Shown here in pieces: positions 5,934 through 6,919 of a stretch of DNA of 6,919 nt (positions within the stretch are counted from its first letter, which is position 1; every line of letters starts with the position of its first letter). The DNA is from Verrucomicrobiales bacterium (lineage in GTDB: Bacteria; Verrucomicrobiota; Verrucomicrobiia; Verrucomicrobiales; Verrucomicrobiaceae), in the NCBI GenBank assembly GCA_003453085.1, contig DMMK01000236.1, forward strand, positions 1-6,919. The letters are read 5' to 3'. A program made the position numbers and the translations under genes. The notes under the pieces were generated by a model. The model ran no database searches. It saw only the letters and a program-made list of their open reading frames with translations, and was not told the DNA's origin.

Positions 5934-6919
5934 ATGTCTAGTCATTCCGCCCTAAACCCCCGTCACAAGGCACTTCTCGGCCTACTCTCTGCGACCGCCT
6001 TTTTCCTGCCTCTGGCTGCAGAAGCCCAGCTCGGAGTTTCCCCCTCCCAAAACGCCGCTTTCCTGACGGAACTGCGCGCCCGTGATCCAAAGCGTGCCGA
6101 TGAAAACCGCGATGTGCTGGGAGACGCCCGTGAAAAGCTGGAAACCGGACGCGCTCTTTCCCGCCCGGAAGTGTTCAGCTTCAGTCAGGCCACCCCGCGC
6201 CGTTTGAATGCTGACCTCACCGGCTTCACAAGCCAATATCAGCTCGGTCGTTCCTACCTCACTCCCTGGTATGATGGCGTGGTCGCTCCAGACAACACGC
6301 TGCAAAATGCCGCTGGTATCAATGCAGGTTTTGCCTTCGAACAGGGCTTTGAATACAATTCGGGCATCAACGGCGGCAAAGGCGGACTCATCCTCTCCTC
6401 CACCCTTCTCTTTGATGGCAGCTACAAACTGGCAGACAACCAGCGTCTGACCCTCACCGGCGGCCTCGGTTTCAACTGGATCTCCGGCAATGACCAGATC
6501 AACTGGAGCTTCTTCAGCGACGAATTCGGCCTCGCCGTCCTGCCCGGTACCTCCCTGGCCTATGACGCCCAGTTCGGCCCCATTTCCCTTACGATCTACG
6601 ATCGCGTCAGCGTCCGCCCCTATTTTGTCATCCTGCAAAATGACCTGGGCATCGCAGGCACCTGGCAGATCGCCCCGACCCTTTCATGGACACTGAACTA
6701 CACCCACAGCACCACCCATGATGTGGATGGCAACTACTTTGGCAGCGTCCTGCCCGTGGCAGATCTGGACACCTTCTCCTCCATCCTCAGTTACGATATC
6801 AATGCCGCCCTCAGCGTCGGCCTGGAAGGTGCCTTGAACTGGCTGGATCACGACAATGATGAAGTGGCCAATGATGGCACACTTTGGAACATCGGCGCCT
6901 TTGTTGCCTGGAAACTGAG
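5934..6919 (+). CDS. Outer-membrane beta-barrel protein, 3' end outside the window
   Basis: The frame opens at ATG 5934-5936 and stays open to the last base, giving 328 codons with no stop. The N-terminus is a typical Sec signal peptide: positive start (NPRHK at 8-12), hydrophobic core (ALLGLLSATAFFLPLAA, 13-29) and an AEA-Q signal peptidase I site after residue 31. Residues about 32-90 are charged and probably helical (LTELRARDPKRADENRDVL), a periplasmic N-terminal segment. From about residue 90 onward the sequence alternates hydrophobic and polar residues, is rich in Gly, Asn, Tyr, Trp and Phe, and breaks at turns such as NGGKGG, GNDQ and DHDNDEVANDG, as in transmembrane beta-strands. The last visible stretch (LWNIGAFVAWKL) looks like a strand, possibly near the C-terminus. 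It probably sits in the outer membrane as a channel or structural barrel; no named family is recognised and no Cys is present. There is no Shine-Dalgarno core. The ATG is the first in a frame closed upstream by TGA near 5886. Confidence 0.8.
   Translation, partial: MSSHSALNPRHKALLGLLSATAFFLPLAAEAQLGVSPSQNAAFLTELRARDPKRADENRDVLGDAREKLETGRALSRPEVFSFSQATPRRLNADLTGFTSQYQLGRSYLTPWYDGVVAPDNTLQNAAGINAGFAFEQGFEYNSGINGGKGGLILSSTLLFDGSYKLADNQRLTLTGGLGFNWISGNDQINWSFFSDEFGLAVLPGTSLAYDAQFGPISLTIYDRVSVRPYFVILQNDLGIAGTWQIAPTLSWTLNYTHSTTHDVDGNYFGSVLPVADLDTFSSILSYDINAALSVGLEGALNWLDHDNDEVANDGTLWNIGAFVAWKL

Noticed and set aside
5982..6638. 218-codon open frame on the minus strand.
   Set aside because: It is antisense to a plus-strand frame that has a textbook signal peptide and barrel-like strands; its own product is an unremarkable Glu/Gly/Ala-rich sequence with no recognisable motif.

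Overview
The window reads as chromosomal DNA of a Gram-negative, GC-rich bacterium, most likely a member of the Verrucomicrobia (Prosthecobacter/Verrucomicrobium type). This rests on the DUF5069 protein (a family common in that phylum), an Sec-exported beta-barrel outer-membrane protein, the lack of Shine-Dalgarno cores before the starts, and the general feel of the proteins. It is an inference from memory and not a database result. There are no RNA genes, insertion sequences, CRISPR arrays or phage genes that I can see.

Layout: (1) 1-984, plus strand, the C-terminal part of an alkaline-phosphatase-superfamily (type I phosphodiesterase/nucleotide pyrophosphatase-like) protein whose N-terminus lies outside the window. 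(2) 997-3330, minus strand, a 777-residue P-loop ATPase with a long proline/acidic linker and an unassigned C-terminal domain; it converges on the first gene with only 12 bases between stops. (3) 3331-3512, an AT-rich intergenic stretch carrying a 9-bp inverted repeat. (4) 3513-5282, minus strand, an SLC13/DASS-type permease with two cytoplasmic RCK_C (TrkA_C) domains inserted in the middle. (5) 5360-5800, minus strand, a DUF5069 protein, with a suspected one-base frameshift near its N-terminus (a second, protein-like reading frame runs from 5840 up to about 5784). (6) 5801-5933, a divergent regulatory region with a 13-bp perfect palindrome. (7) 5934-6919, plus strand, the start of an outer-membrane beta-barrel protein with a clear signal peptide, cut by the window end.

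How the genes work together: DUF5069, the permease and the ATPase are all read leftward, but the gaps of 77 and 182 bases suggest separate or loosely coupled transcription and not a tight operon. The permease sits in the inner membrane and the beta-barrel protein in the outer membrane; nothing in the sequence ties them to one pathway. The most unusual items are the ATPase with its orphan C-terminal domain, the non-canonical metal-site residues of the phosphodiesterase-like protein, and the probable frameshift in the DUF5069 gene. I did not find a convincing multi-gene novel system.
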